A stretch of DNA of 64,000 nucleotides from Cytobacillus citreus (GTDB lineage Bacteria > Bacillota > Bacilli > Bacillales > Cytobacillaceae), in assembly GCF_018343665.1 (NCBI RefSeq), contig NZ_JAGYPM010000001.1, positions 1,211,619 to 1,275,618 on the forward strand, read 5' to 3'. A program made the position numbers and the translations under genes. The first letter of the stretch is position 1; each line of letters begins with the position of its first letter. The notes below the pieces were generated by a model. That model was not told where the DNA came from, made no database searches, and saw only the letters and a list, made by a program, of their open reading frames with translations. Of the stretch, positions 44,644 through 53,967 are shown in pieces.

Positions 44644-45587
44644 CTAAACACCTCCCTAAACTTACTTTTTTCAAATGCCCGTGTAAAGAAGAAAACTGAT
44701 AAAAGAGTAATACCTAAGAGAACGTACGACAACGCAGAGCCAAACGTCCATTTCAGCAGAGTGTTAATTTGGTCGTATATTACAACTGGCATCATCGGAA
44801 CATTCGCTCCTCCCATTAAAGAAGGGGTGACATAGGCACTCATGGATAAACTAAAGACGAGCACACATCCTGATACTATCCCAGGCAAACTAAGTGGAAG
44901 GGTTATCGTTAAAAAACTGCGCATCGGGCTTGCACCAAGAATAGCTCCCGCTTTCTCTAATGAAGGGTCAATATTATACAAGCTTGTCGCAATGGCTAAT
45001 ACCATAAAAGGTAAATAGGCGTTTGAAAGCCCGATTACGACACCAAGTTCTGAAAATAATAGATTAAGCGGCTTTTTGATTAGTCCAATATTCATTAAAA
45101 ATTGATTGATTGTACCATTTGGCAATAATAATAAGTACCATCCAAAATTACGTACGACGATGCTGACCAAAAGAGGCGAAGCAATTAATAACGTTATATA
45201 TCCCCTAATTTTTGGTGAGCTTTTGGCCATCGTTAACGCGATTGGATATCCGAGGATAAGTGAAACAAGCACAGAATATAAACTGATTTTTACCGTCAGC
45301 CACATTGAAGATAAGTAATAGCTATCGGTAAATAAAGTTATATAGTTTTGTAAGCTATAAACCGCATCCGCACCATTCAAATTATCAGTAGAAATAAAAC
45401 TTAAATACAAAATATACAGCATAGGAACAATAAAAAATCCAAAGACAAATAAAAGGATTGGGATTAAAAGAAGAAGCCCAGCTATCCAACTTCTTCTTTT
45501 TCTTACTTTCGTCTTTCTTTGCGGTTCTCCCGTTACCTTTACTTGTTCACTTACTTCTTGATCAGCATAATTTCTGAGGGGTTCCAT
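44640..45587 (-). CDS. ABC importer permease, PotB type
   Basis: 315 residues, six membrane helices after a basic N-terminus (KTKVRKRRSWIAGLLLLIPI). The EAA loop is IDPSLEKAGAILGASPMRSF then LTITLPLSLPGIVSGC. The ATG at 45587 overlaps the ATPase gene by 37 bases, with a modest GAGGTG site, so translational coupling is likely. Pairs with the PotC-type permease. Confidence 0.88.
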   Translation of the reverse strand: MEPLRNYADQEVSEQVKVTGEPQRKTKVRKRRSWIAGLLLLIPILLFVFGFFIVPMLYILYLSFISTDNLNGADAVYSLQNYITLFTDSYYLSSMWLTVKISLYSVLVSLILGYPIALTMAKSSPKIRGYITLLIASPLLVSIVVRNFGWYLLLLPNGTINQFLMNIGLIKKPLNLLFSELGVVIGLSNAYLPFMVLAIATSLYNIDPSLEKAGAILGASPMRSFLTITLPLSLPGIVSGCVLVFSLSMSAYVTPSLMGGANVPMMPVVIYDQINTLLKWTFGSALSYVLLGITLLSVFFFTRAFEKSKFREVFR

Positions 45588-46651
45588 CCAACATACACCT
45601 CACTTCCATATTGCCAAGCTGAGTCATATGAATTGGTTAATAATTGAATCGTTTTCCCTTGTAATGAAACATCTACTTCCCATGAAGTGCCAAGGTAATT
45701 AAGCTGAATGATTTTAGCTGGCTGAAGTTCCATTGTTGGTGATGATGTTTCCCTGGTAGAGGAAATGTGAATATTCTCAGGGCGAATATATAGTTTCACC
45801 TCATCCGCAGCTCTCAATGAACGATTCTCACCAATAATATTGGCCGGATTGACATGAATAATTTCCTCACCTAACTTCAACGAAATTTTCCTACCATCGG
45901 TCTCTATAACCTCTCCTTCAAAAGAATTCGATTTACCAATGAATTGAAAGACAAATTCAGTTTCAGGATGATTGTAGATAACAGTCGGTGTGCTGATTTG
46001 TTCGATTTCCCCTGCATTCATAACAACTACCCGGTCAGACATAGATAGAGCTTCCTCTTGATCATGTGTAACAAAAATCGTTGTTACACCAATTTCTTTT
46101 TGTAAACGTTTAATTTCCGCGCGAAGTTCATGTCGCAATTTTGCATCTAGATTTGATAGCGGTTCATCAAGCAGCAGTAATTCTGGCTCAACTACAAGGG
46201 CTCTAGCGATAGCGACACGTTGCCTTTGCCCCCCCGATAATTCCCTTGGATAACGGTGTTCAAGCCCAGACATCTTAACAAGTTCAAGAACTCGATCAAT
46301 TTTCTTTTTTTGTTCTGTTTTAGCCACTTTTCGCAACTTCAGACCAAAGCTAAGATTTTCAAGCACCGTCATATGTGGAAACAAGGAATAGGTTTGAAAT
46401 ACCATACCTAAATCACGCTTATAAGGGGGAACTTTCGTTACTTTCTTTCCCTTAATATAAACATCTCCCTGATCTGCTTCAAGAAAGCCTGCAATTAAAT
46501 TCAATGTTGTTGATTTCCCACAGCCCGAGGGTCCAAGCAGTGTTAACAACTCACCCTGTTTTACTTCTAAGTCAATATCATTCAATACGACATTGGAACC
46601 AAATTGCTTTCTTGCCCCCTTTATCTCTACATCGAATGTAATTGCATTCAT
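45551..46651 (-). CDS. ABC importer ATPase, PotA type
   Basis: 366 residues from ATG 46651 (GGAGG 8 bases before). Walker A GPSGCGKSTT, Q-loop VFQTYSLFPHMTVLENL, signature LSGGQRQRVAIARAL, Walker B LLLLDEPLSNLDAKLR, switch THDQEEALSMSDRV, and a C-terminal TOBE region with YIRPENIHI. Typical of polyamine, iron and phosphonate importers. Drives the two permeases encoded downstream. Confidence 0.9.
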   Translation of the reverse strand: MNAITFDVEIKGARKQFGSNVVLNDIDLEVKQGELLTLLGPSGCGKSTTLNLIAGFLEADQGDVYIKGKKVTKVPPYKRDLGMVFQTYSLFPHMTVLENLSFGLKLRKVAKTEQKKKIDRVLELVKMSGLEHRYPRELSGGQRQRVAIARALVVEPELLLLDEPLSNLDAKLRHELRAEIKRLQKEIGVTTIFVTHDQEEALSMSDRVVVMNAGEIEQISTPTVIYNHPETEFVFQFIGKSNSFEGEVIETDGRKISLKLGEEIIHVNPANIIGENRSLRAADEVKLYIRPENIHISSTRETSSPTMELQPAKIIQLNYLGTSWEVDVSLQGKTIQLLTNSYDSAWQYGSEVYVGWNPSEIMLIKK

Positions 46652-46668
46652 GGGTGTTCCCTCCATTC

Positions 46669-47769
46669 TTATTTCAGTAATTTACCGATTTCTGGAACTA
46701 CTTCTTTCGTCCAACGATCAGACCATTCAGCACGTATTTCCGCAAATACAGCAGGATCTGGTTTAAATGTTTTATCTGTATCCTTTAGCCCAATGGATTC
46801 TTGGAATTTCTCTGGAAGCTCCAGGCCTTCAACAACTGGATAAAACCCCTGTTCTGAAATCAATGCTTGTGATTCTTTGCTGATTAGGTAGTTAATGAAT
46901 TCTAGTGCCTCCTTCTCGTTAGGAGCATTTTTCACAAGGGCTCCACTAAAGGCTTGAATAGGAACTCCTTCTTTCGGTACAGCCATTTTAATTGGAACAC
47001 CGGATAACGCTAAATCACCAATAACATAGCTTCCCATAACTGTTACGTCTGCAGCACCTTGCTGAATCGCTGGCATTACTTGTGTGGAATTTTTATAAAA
47101 AGTCGTTGAGTAACCGGCAAGTTCCTTTGCTTTTTCTATCCCTGGCTCCACATTATCTGTACCGCCACCGTTTGTCATCGCTAGTGCATATAATGTGTTA
47201 AAGCCCCAGTCATTCGTAATATCCACAAACGCTGTTCTTCCTTCATATTGACCTGATGGTAAGTCATTCCATGATTCAATGGGTTTCAAACCCTTTTCTT
47301 TAAACGATTCTGTATTATAAGCAGGGGCAATGACCAATCCAAATACTGGAGCACCCGCACCCTCAACTGCAACGAACTTCGAATCTACATTTTTCATATT
47401 AGGAACATTAGCTTCATCGACTTTACCTGTAAGCCCCTTGTCATTTGCGCGATGTACATCTGTTGGTACAAAAATGGCAATATCAATTTGTGGAGCATTT
47501 TTTTGTAATTCTACCTTAGATAAAATCTCCCCAGAAAGTCCTGGAACATAGTTAACCGTGATACCTGTTTCCTCTTTGAATTTCGGAGCAATGACGTCAC
47601 GAATGGTTTTTTCAATAACCCCGCCATTTCCTGCTATGGTAATGGATTTTTCTCCATCCTTACTCGTATTCGTACTGGCTGTTTCTCCAGCCTTTTGTGG
47701 ATTAGGTGCACCACAAGCTGATAAAACAATTAGAAAAAGGATTGAAATTAATGTAATGATCTTTTTCAT
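46669..47769 (-). CDS. ABC importer substrate-binding lipoprotein
   Basis: 366 residues, ATG 47769 nine bases after AGGAGG. Signal peptide with lipobox LIVLSAC; then an extracellular solute-binding domain of the PotD/iron type (SITIAGNGGVIEKTIRDVIA, FKEETGITVNYVPG, LQKNAPQIDIAI). The carboxylate-rich lobes could bind a polyamine, organic acid or opine-like ligand; not resolvable here. Located directly behind the TAXI protein gene. Confidence 0.88.
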   Translation of the reverse strand: MKKIITLISILFLIVLSACGAPNPQKAGETASTNTSKDGEKSITIAGNGGVIEKTIRDVIAPKFKEETGITVNYVPGLSGEILSKVELQKNAPQIDIAIFVPTDVHRANDKGLTGKVDEANVPNMKNVDSKFVAVEGAGAPVFGLVIAPAYNTESFKEKGLKPIESWNDLPSGQYEGRTAFVDITNDWGFNTLYALAMTNGGGTDNVEPGIEKAKELAGYSTTFYKNSTQVMPAIQQGAADVTVMGSYVIGDLALSGVPIKMAVPKEGVPIQAFSGALVKNAPNEKEALEFINYLISKESQALISEQGFYPVVEGLELPEKFQESIGLKDTDKTFKPDPAVFAEIRAEWSDRWTKEVVPEIGKLLK

Positions 47770-47810
47770 TTTCACTTGCCTCCTATTTTTAGTTTTATAG
47801 ATTTTGTATT

Positions 47811-48791
47811 TTATTGGATAATTTCTTTGAAAAATTGTGTTGCTCCGGGATGGAAATCTATTGGAATCCCTACGGTTGCTTCTGCTAAATTGATTTCCAT
47901 TGCTTCTGGGTGGACATTTTGCAATTCTGGTAAGTGGTCATATAACGTTTTTACTATTTGATAAGCTTCTTGTTTTGGCAAATCTGGGTATGTAAGAAGG
48001 ACATTTTTTACTGCTAATGTAGGAGTACTCTTTATACCTTCGTAAGTTTGACCGCTTATTTCATCCAGTGTGTAAAATTCAAACTCCTCATGAAGGCTTT
48101 CAGCAATTTGTTTTGGAATCGGAACAAGTGAAATTTCCATCTCTGAAGCAAGTTCCGCAATGACTGGATTCGGTAAACCGGAAGAAAAGAAAGCAACATC
48201 AATCGCTCCATTTCTTAAAGCATCCGCCGATTGTGTAAATGAAAGAGTAGATAAATCCATTTCATAGCTTGCTAGATTGGCAACCTTCAGAATTCTTTCT
48301 GACATTAGCTTTGTTCCACTCCCGACTGTTCCTATACTTACTCTTTTCCCTCGTAAATCCTCTAAAGTTTTAATATCACTTCCGGTCGTGACAATATGGA
48401 TGAAATTAGAGTAAATTCCTGTAAGGGCGAGAATTTCGGATTTTTTAGTTTCCGGCAGCCCAAGGACATCCACTGTACTGAATCCTATTTCAGCCTGTTT
48501 CTGACTTACTAGTTGAGTATTCTGAATCGAAGCGTTCGTTACTTGTGTTCCCGACGGTTTTCCGTTGTACTTGCGAAATAAGTCTGCCATCGCTTGTCCC
48601 AAAGGAAAATAGACACCTGACATATCACCGGTAGCAATAACCAATGGAGGTTGACTTCTTCCTGTGAGTTCCTCTGATAGCTCTGGAACTGCTTGAACCC
48701 TGGGTGGAAATAATTCCTGCTTTATCTTTATACACCCAATCAAAAGAAATATTAAAAGGAAGAAGATTTTTAAAAGTGTCCCAGTTTTCAA
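47811..48791 (-). CDS. TAXI-family solute-binding lipoprotein
   Basis: 326 residues from TTG 48791, six bases after AAAGGAGGAC. The signal peptide ends LLIGC. The TAXI signature is clear: PLVIATGDMSGVYFPLGQAM, ADLFRKYNG, and GKRVSIGTVGSGTKLMSERI, followed by LRNGAIDVAFFSSGLPNPVI. TAXI proteins normally serve TRAP transporters with a fused DctQM membrane protein, but none is encoded nearby; a Pot-type ABC importer follows instead. A sigma-54 promoter at 48822-48838 drives it. A sensing role for the kinase at 50310 is possible. Confidence 0.88.
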   Translation of the reverse strand: MKTGTLLKIFFLLIFLLIGCIKIKQELFPPRVQAVPELSEELTGRSQPPLVIATGDMSGVYFPLGQAMADLFRKYNGKPSGTQVTNASIQNTQLVSQKQAEIGFSTVDVLGLPETKKSEILALTGIYSNFIHIVTTGSDIKTLEDLRGKRVSIGTVGSGTKLMSERILKVANLASYEMDLSTLSFTQSADALRNGAIDVAFFSSGLPNPVIAELASEMEISLVPIPKQIAESLHEEFEFYTLDEISGQTYEGIKSTPTLAVKNVLLTYPDLPKQEAYQIVKTLYDHLPELQNVHPEAMEINLAEATVGIPIDFHPGATQFFKEIIQ

Positions 48792-48821
48792 TGACTGTCC
48801 TCCTTTCATACAAATAATACT

Positions 48822-48838
48822 TGCAAATATTGTGCCAA
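48822..48838 (-). promoter_or_regulatory. Sigma-54 promoter (-24/-12)
   Basis: TTGGCACAATATTTGCA on the minus strand matches the SigL consensus TGGCAC-N5-TTGCW perfectly. It lies about 30 bases before the TAXI gene start and just downstream of a sigma-54 activator gene. Confidence 0.88.
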
Positions 48839-48900
48839 TCTTCAGATTATTGAATTTGTATGCGTTTTCACAACACTAAATACTTTCTTATAAATGAAAT

Positions 48901-48937
48901 CGGCAAATTCTGCCGCTATTCTCAGCAAAATTTGCCG
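48901..48937 (-). promoter_or_regulatory. Likely upstream activating sequence
   Basis: Arms CGGCAAATT and AATTTGCCG with further paired GC within (CTGCCGC / GCAAA) form a 37-base dyad, about 65-100 bases upstream of the -24 element, the normal place for an enhancer-binding protein. No T-run follows, which argues against a terminator. Confidence 0.65.
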
Positions 48938-48955
48938 TATATCCGAATTTATTTA

Positions 48956-50335
48956 TTATTTAGCTTTTTCAATACCATATAGTTTAATTTTATCCCGGAG
49001 ACTTCTTTCAGAAATTTGTAATGTTTGGGCAGTACTTTGGCGGTGTTTTCCATAATATTTTAAAGTTCCGGAAATCACCTTTTTCTCAATTTCCTTCATT
49101 GATAGACCGATAGGAATGACAATATTTTTTTCACAATCATTAGAAATATATCCATCCCCTTTCTTTTGCTCTAGAATGTAATGTGGCAAATCCCCCTCAT
49201 CAATGACTGTATTGATAGAGAGCGCGACAGAGTATTCAATAATATTTCCTAGTTCCCGAACGTTTCCCGGATAGTGATAGTCTAGTAAAAACCTGCGGGC
49301 AGCTGCAGAAAAAGATCTCTTTTCCCTGTTCATTTCTTTACAATACTTTTGCAAAAAATAATCAATCAACAGTGGCAAATCCTCTTTTCTTACTCTAAGC
49401 GGCGGTGTTTTAATAGGAATAACGTTCAATCTGAAATACAGATCCTCTCGGAAAGTCCCTTCTTGGACCATTTGTTCAAGATTTTTATTAGCAGCACATA
49501 AAATACGAACATCTAATGGGATCTTCTTATTAGAGCCTAGAGGTGTCACTTCACGTTCCTGAATGACCCGCAATAATTTCGCTTGGAGGGGGAGGGGCAT
49601 CTCACTAATTTCATCAAGAAAAAGAGTTCCTCTATTTGCTGCGACCCACTTCCCTTCCTTAGACTGTGTTGCCCCTGTAAAAGCCCCCTTCTCATAACCG
49701 AACAATTCAGATTCAAGTAAGCTTTCCGGAATGGCTGCGCAATTCAAAATTTCTAATGGTCCATCCTTACGCTTCCCTGAATAATGAATCCTTTTAGCTA
49801 CAAGTTCTTTCCCCGTTCCACTTTCTCCCGTAATCAAGACGCAAGAGTCGATATCTTTAATGCGGTCGATCATCGAAAATACATATTTCATAGCCTTACT
49901 ATTTCCTAAGAAGTCTTTAAGGCCCTTCCTTTCCTCCAGCTCTTCATGAAGTGTTTCAAGCTTATTAGATATTTGTTTAAACTCAGAGGCCCTTAATAAA
50001 AGCAATGACAGGTTTTCGATATTAATCGGTTTTTCAATATAATAATAAGCACCCATTTTGATTGCTTCAATGGATGTTTCTATTGAAGCATAAGCGGTCA
50101 TCATAATGACAGTCACTTTTGAGTCTATTTGTTTAATTCTTTGCAAAATGTCCATTCCATTGTAACGCCCAATACGAAGGTCTAGCAGAATAATATCCAC
50201 TTGTTCTTTTTCAACAATGAGTATACCTTTCTCCGGATCCGTTGTGGTCATAACGAAATAATCATCTTCAAGAGCAAAGCTAAGTGAAGTACAAATTGCT
50301 TGTTCATCGTCAATAACCAGTACTCTTGGCTTCAT
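48956..50335 (-). CDS. NtrC-family sigma-54 response regulator
   Basis: 459 residues, ATG 50335 behind AAAAGGAGGAG. Receiver domain (VIDDEQ, acceptor Asp in IILLDLRIG), AAA+ domain with GESGTGKELVAKRIH, the sigma-54 contact loop GAFTGATQSKEG, and Walker B GTLFLDEISEM, then a Fis-type helix-turn-helix (KHRQSTAQTLQISERSLRDK). Its start overlaps the kinase gene by 26 bases. It most likely binds 48901-48937 and activates 48822-48838, turning on the TAXI and ABC genes. Confidence 0.92.
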   Translation of the reverse strand: MKPRVLVIDDEQAICTSLSFALEDDYFVMTTTDPEKGILIVEKEQVDIILLDLRIGRYNGMDILQRIKQIDSKVTVIMMTAYASIETSIEAIKMGAYYYIEKPINIENLSLLLLRASEFKQISNKLETLHEELEERKGLKDFLGNSKAMKYVFSMIDRIKDIDSCVLITGESGTGKELVAKRIHYSGKRKDGPLEILNCAAIPESLLESELFGYEKGAFTGATQSKEGKWVAANRGTLFLDEISEMPLPLQAKLLRVIQEREVTPLGSNKKIPLDVRILCAANKNLEQMVQEGTFREDLYFRLNVIPIKTPPLRVRKEDLPLLIDYFLQKYCKEMNREKRSFSAAARRFLLDYHYPGNVRELGNIIEYSVALSINTVIDEGDLPHYILEQKKGDGYISNDCEKNIVIPIGLSMKEIEKKVISGTLKYYGKHRQSTAQTLQISERSLRDKIKLYGIEKAK

Positions 50336-52358
50336 TCTGAATCTCCTCCTTTTGGTATAAAGGCAATACAACCGTAAATGTCGTTCCTGTATTAGGAATA
50401 CTGCTTACTTGAATGTCTCCATTGTTCTCTTTTATTAAATTGTAGGATAAGGTCAACCCCAATCCGACGCCTTTTCCCTTTGTTGTATAAAATGGTTCAA
50501 AGATATGGTTTAGTTCCTCTTGCTCCATCCCTTTACCGGTATCTCTAATCACAATCCTTCCCTTCTTAAAATCCTCTTTCTTCATTATGATTTTAATTTT
50601 CTTCACTTCTGTTTCTTCCACTGCCTGAATGGCATTTAATAATAGATTAAGAAGGACCTGACGAATTTGCTGAGGATCAATGTTAAAAACAAGGTCGGAT
50701 TCTATGTGTTGTTCAAATTCAATCCTATTTTCATCCATAGTTACTTGAAGTATAGCTAGTAAGGATGTCAGCTCGATTGCAGTGCAGGGTTGAATATTAG
50801 GCAAGCTAGGACGAGCATAATCAATTAAATCTGTTACAATTCTATTTAGTCTGTTCACTTCCTCTGGTAAATGCTCCATAAGTACCTTTTGAAAGTTCGG
50901 TTGATCGTATTTCCTTGGAATCAGGTCTATGAAGGTTTTAATTGACGTTAACGGGTTCCGAATTTCATGAGCTACACCAGCTACTAACTGGCCAAGCGCG
51001 TGGAGCTTCTCCTGTGTAATTAGCTTTTGTTCGAGTTTCTTTTTTTCTGTTTCGTCATTCATTGAGAGCAAATAGCCTGCCTGGTTTTCAAGTGAGTTAA
51101 ACATCTTATTGAGAGAATAATAGATTACCTTGCGTTCTCCATTATTAATTATTTCTAAAGAGCGATTATATTCAGCGCTTTCTTGGTGCAAAGCTTGTCC
51201 ATAACGGTAATGTTCAAAAAGCTTCACAAAAATGGGGGAATGCTGGAGATTGAACTTTGTATGGGCGCGAAGCTCGAGAATTTCCAATGCCCACTTATTA
51301 CAGCTCGTTATCTTAAAATCGATATCGAAAGTGACGATGCCCGTGTCTATATTATTTAATATTTGATCTTTAAATGCATGGCTATCAGCCGTTCGTTGCC
51401 GTTGCTTTTGTAAATCTTCATTTAATAGTTGGAGGTCTTTTGTATGAATATTAACAGCTTCTTTTAACCGTTGATTCCAAATATAGATGAAAATGAGGAT
51501 GAGTGCACCAATCAAAAGAAATATAAATAATAAGAAGATAAAATATTCCAACCGAGCAATTTTAGCTTCGGTTTCTGGTCTAACCCATTCATCAATTAAT
51601 TTACTTACCTCTCCCTTAGCATTCAATTTTGTTAGCGTTTGATTAATGATTAAAAGGAGGTCCTCATTCCCTTCCTTTACTGCAATCGCATAATCTGCCG
51701 GATTAATTACTTCATCTAGAATAAGGTAATTTTCTTCTTGACCAAACTCTTTTAAAAAGAAGGAGGCTGTAAATTTATTTCCAATAAAGACTTCAGACCG
51801 GTCATTTAGAAGCATCAATAGACCCGAGTAGTGATTTGTCACCACAGTAAGATTCGTATTCCTTAAATTTAATAAAGTGCTTAGAGCAGGAGGATTATCT
51901 TGCAGGACAATATGCATGTCTCTAATATCCTCGATACTTTTAATTTTATCACTACTTTCCATTGGGATAATTAAAGAATCCGACATCGTAAAGTAGGGTT
52001 GACTAAAATCGAATACTTTATCCTTTTCGGTGCTATATGTTACCCCTGCTATCGCATCTACTTCGCCATCTCTTAATGCCTGTTCCGCTTCATGAATCTC
52101 CATTGGTATATATTTAAAAGTAAGCCCATTTTCATCTGCGATTTTTTTCATTAATTCAATATTTATGCCAGTCAATGACCCTTGTTGATCTTTATAAGAA
52201 AAAGGAGGGAGAGCCCATTCCCCAGCGATTTTATATATTTTATCTTCAGCAATTACTAAACGTTGTGATAATGACATAAATAAAAGGAGACTAATGATAA
52301 TAATTAATAGCCTGATCAGTTTTTGAATAACACTACCTCCTTTCGAGTAAAAATTCAA
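50310..52358 (-). CDS. Sensor histidine kinase with a fused solute-binding domain
   Basis: About 682 residues. A signal-anchor helix, a periplasmic-type solute-binding domain of family 3 (residues ~38-260: YKIAGEWALPPFSYKDQQG), a membrane helix ~272-292, a short coiled coil, a PAS-like region (~330-430) and a C-terminal NtrB/AtoS-type kinase (ALGQLVAGVAHEIRNPLTSI, DTGKGMEQEE, GKGVGLGLTLSYNLI). The start is uncertain: TTG 52358 lacks a ribosome binding site, while AAAGGAGGTAGTGTT stands right before codon 11, an ATT at 52328. It should sense a small amino- or organic acid outside the cell. Confidence 0.88.
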   Translation of the reverse strand: MNFYSKGGSVIQKLIRLLIIIISLLLFMSLSQRLVIAEDKIYKIAGEWALPPFSYKDQQGSLTGINIELMKKIADENGLTFKYIPMEIHEAEQALRDGEVDAIAGVTYSTEKDKVFDFSQPYFTMSDSLIIPMESSDKIKSIEDIRDMHIVLQDNPPALSTLLNLRNTNLTVVTNHYSGLLMLLNDRSEVFIGNKFTASFFLKEFGQEENYLILDEVINPADYAIAVKEGNEDLLLIINQTLTKLNAKGEVSKLIDEWVRPETEAKIARLEYFIFLLFIFLLIGALILIFIYIWNQRLKEAVNIHTKDLQLLNEDLQKQRQRTADSHAFKDQILNNIDTGIVTFDIDFKITSCNKWALEILELRAHTKFNLQHSPIFVKLFEHYRYGQALHQESAEYNRSLEIINNGERKVIYYSLNKMFNSLENQAGYLLSMNDETEKKKLEQKLITQEKLHALGQLVAGVAHEIRNPLTSIKTFIDLIPRKYDQPNFQKVLMEHLPEEVNRLNRIVTDLIDYARPSLPNIQPCTAIELTSLLAILQVTMDENRIEFEQHIESDLVFNIDPQQIRQVLLNLLLNAIQAVEETEVKKIKIIMKKEDFKKGRIVIRDTGKGMEQEELNHIFEPFYTTKGKGVGLGLTLSYNLIKENNGDIQVSSIPNTGTTFTVVLPLYQKEEIQNEAKSTGY

Positions 52359-52585
52359 AAATTTTTGATAATAATATAATAATATGGAAATCTTCGTATG
52401 ATAGCAACCCTCTCTTATTTATATTGTTTGCTTTTCCAAACCACTAGGAACCACTTCCATTCTCAAAGATATTTGGTACAAACAAAAAAACACACCATTT
52501 ACGATGACGTGTTTTTGGCTTTAAATATTTTTTTGCAGTGTTATACGAAAGAACTTCTCGAGCAAATTTATAATATAAAGACGAA

Positions 52586-52632
52586 TTGACAAATTATAAT
52601 AACCATGATAAATTTATCTTGAATTAAAGATA
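52586..52632 (+). promoter_or_regulatory. Promoter with MhqR-like operator
   Basis: -35 TTGACA (52586-52591), 17-base spacer, -10 TAAATT (52609-52614), immediately followed by the dyad TATCTT-GAATTA-AAGATA (52615-52632). The MhqR sites of B. subtilis are ATCTCGAATTCGAGAT-like and control mhqO genes, so this fits both place and pattern. Confidence 0.55.
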
Positions 52633-52719
52633 TTTTAATTAAAGAGATACATTTTAGCATAATAATGCTTTGTCAATAGGAAACATGATCATAAATACTT
52701 CTTAACGGAGGAAATTTCC

Positions 52720-53697
52720 ATGAACCATTTAAAAGGAATACATCACGTAACAGCTATTACAAGCAGTGCAGAAAAGAACTACAAATTTTTCACTCATGTA
52801 TTGGGTATGCGTTTAGTAAAGAAGACAGTTAACCAAGATGATATTCAAACCTACCATTTATTTTTTGCAGATGATACCGGCAGTGCTGGTACAGATATGA
52901 CCTTCTTCGACTTCCCTGGGATCCCAAAAGGTGTACATGGAACGAATGAAATATCAAAAACATCTTTTCGAGTTCCTAATGATGCCTCATTAGACTATTG
53001 GGTTAAGCGTTTTGATCGATTAGAAGTAAAACATACAGGAATTAAAGTACAATTTGGTAAAAAGACTCTATCCTTCGTTGATTTTGATGATCAGCAATAT
53101 CAATTGATTTCAGATGAAAATAATAAAGGTATCGCTTCAGGCACACCATGGCAAAAGGGCCCCATTCCTCTTGAATTTGCTATTACTGGATTAGGTCCGA
53201 TCTTTGTTCGAATCGCTAATTTTGACTATTTTAAAGAAATGTTGGAAAAGGTGCTTCTATTTAAAGAAATTGGACAGGAAGAAGAATTCCATTTATTTGA
53301 AGTTTGGGAAGGTGGAAACGGTGCACAGATTATTGTTGAGCATAATTCGATACTTCCAACAGGAAGCCAGGGTTTTGGGACTGTTCACCATGCAGCATTT
53401 CGTGTTGAGGATCGATCTGTTTTAGAGGAATGGATCGACCGAATGGAAAGCTTTGGATTCAATACATCTGGATATGTAAACCGTCACTTTTTTGAGTCCT
53501 TATATGCAAGAGTTGCGCCACATATATTATTTGAGTTTGCAACAGATGGTCCTGGCTTTATGGGAGATGAACCATATGAAACACTTGGAGAAAAGCTATC
53601 ACTTCCTCCTTTCCTTGAACCAAAGCGTGAACAAATTGAAAAGCTCGTTCGCCCGATTGATACAGTGAGAAGCACGATCCACTTTGAAAAAGAATAA
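52720..53697 (+). CDS. Ring-cleaving dioxygenase, MhqO-like
   Basis: 325 residues, ATG 52720 behind ACGGAGGAAATT. Two vicinal-oxygen-chelate modules: GIHHVTAITSSAEKNYKFFT in the first half and GTVHHAAFRVEDRSVLEEWI in the second, with the metal ligands His near the start of each and Glu in APHILFEFATDGPGF. Same length as B. subtilis MhqO/MhqA, which act on hydroquinone-type compounds in quinone stress. It stands alone with its own promoter; regulation by an MhqR-type repressor is inference from the operator. Confidence 0.85.
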   Translation: MNHLKGIHHVTAITSSAEKNYKFFTHVLGMRLVKKTVNQDDIQTYHLFFADDTGSAGTDMTFFDFPGIPKGVHGTNEISKTSFRVPNDASLDYWVKRFDRLEVKHTGIKVQFGKKTLSFVDFDDQQYQLISDENNKGIASGTPWQKGPIPLEFAITGLGPIFVRIANFDYFKEMLEKVLLFKEIGQEEEFHLFEVWEGGNGAQIIVEHNSILPTGSQGFGTVHHAAFRVEDRSVLEEWIDRMESFGFNTSGYVNRHFFESLYARVAPHILFEFATDGPGFMGDEPYETLGEKLSLPPFLEPKREQIEKLVRPIDTVRSTIHFEKE

Positions 53698-53699
53698 TT

Positions 53700-53967
53700 A
53701 GAAAAACTTGGCGTTCGCCAAGTCCTTTTTGGCGAATGCCTTAGTGTTTCTTATGCGATCTTATTAGCAGATATTTAATTGAACACACACTTTACTTTAG
53801 TACGTTAATTAACATGAATTTTCCTATTAGCTTAGAAAAACTTGGAGTTCGCCAAGTCCTTTTTGGCGAACTCCTTAGTTTTTCTTATGCGATCTTATTA
53901 GCAGATATTTAAATGAAAACACACTTCACTTTAGTAAGTTAATAAACTTAAACTTTCCTATTAGCTC
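53700..53967. repeat. Tandem 134-base direct repeat with hairpins
   Basis: Two copies (53700-53833 and 53834-53967). Each opens with a hairpin after AACTT: GGCGTTCGCC ... GGCGAATGCC in copy 1 and GGAGTTCGCC ... GGCGAACTCC in copy 2, with an AAGTCCTTTTT loop. The base change in the left arm (C to A) is matched in the right arm (G to T). Probable terminators of the dioxygenase gene, followed by T-rich TTAGTTTTTCTT. Confidence 0.8.
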
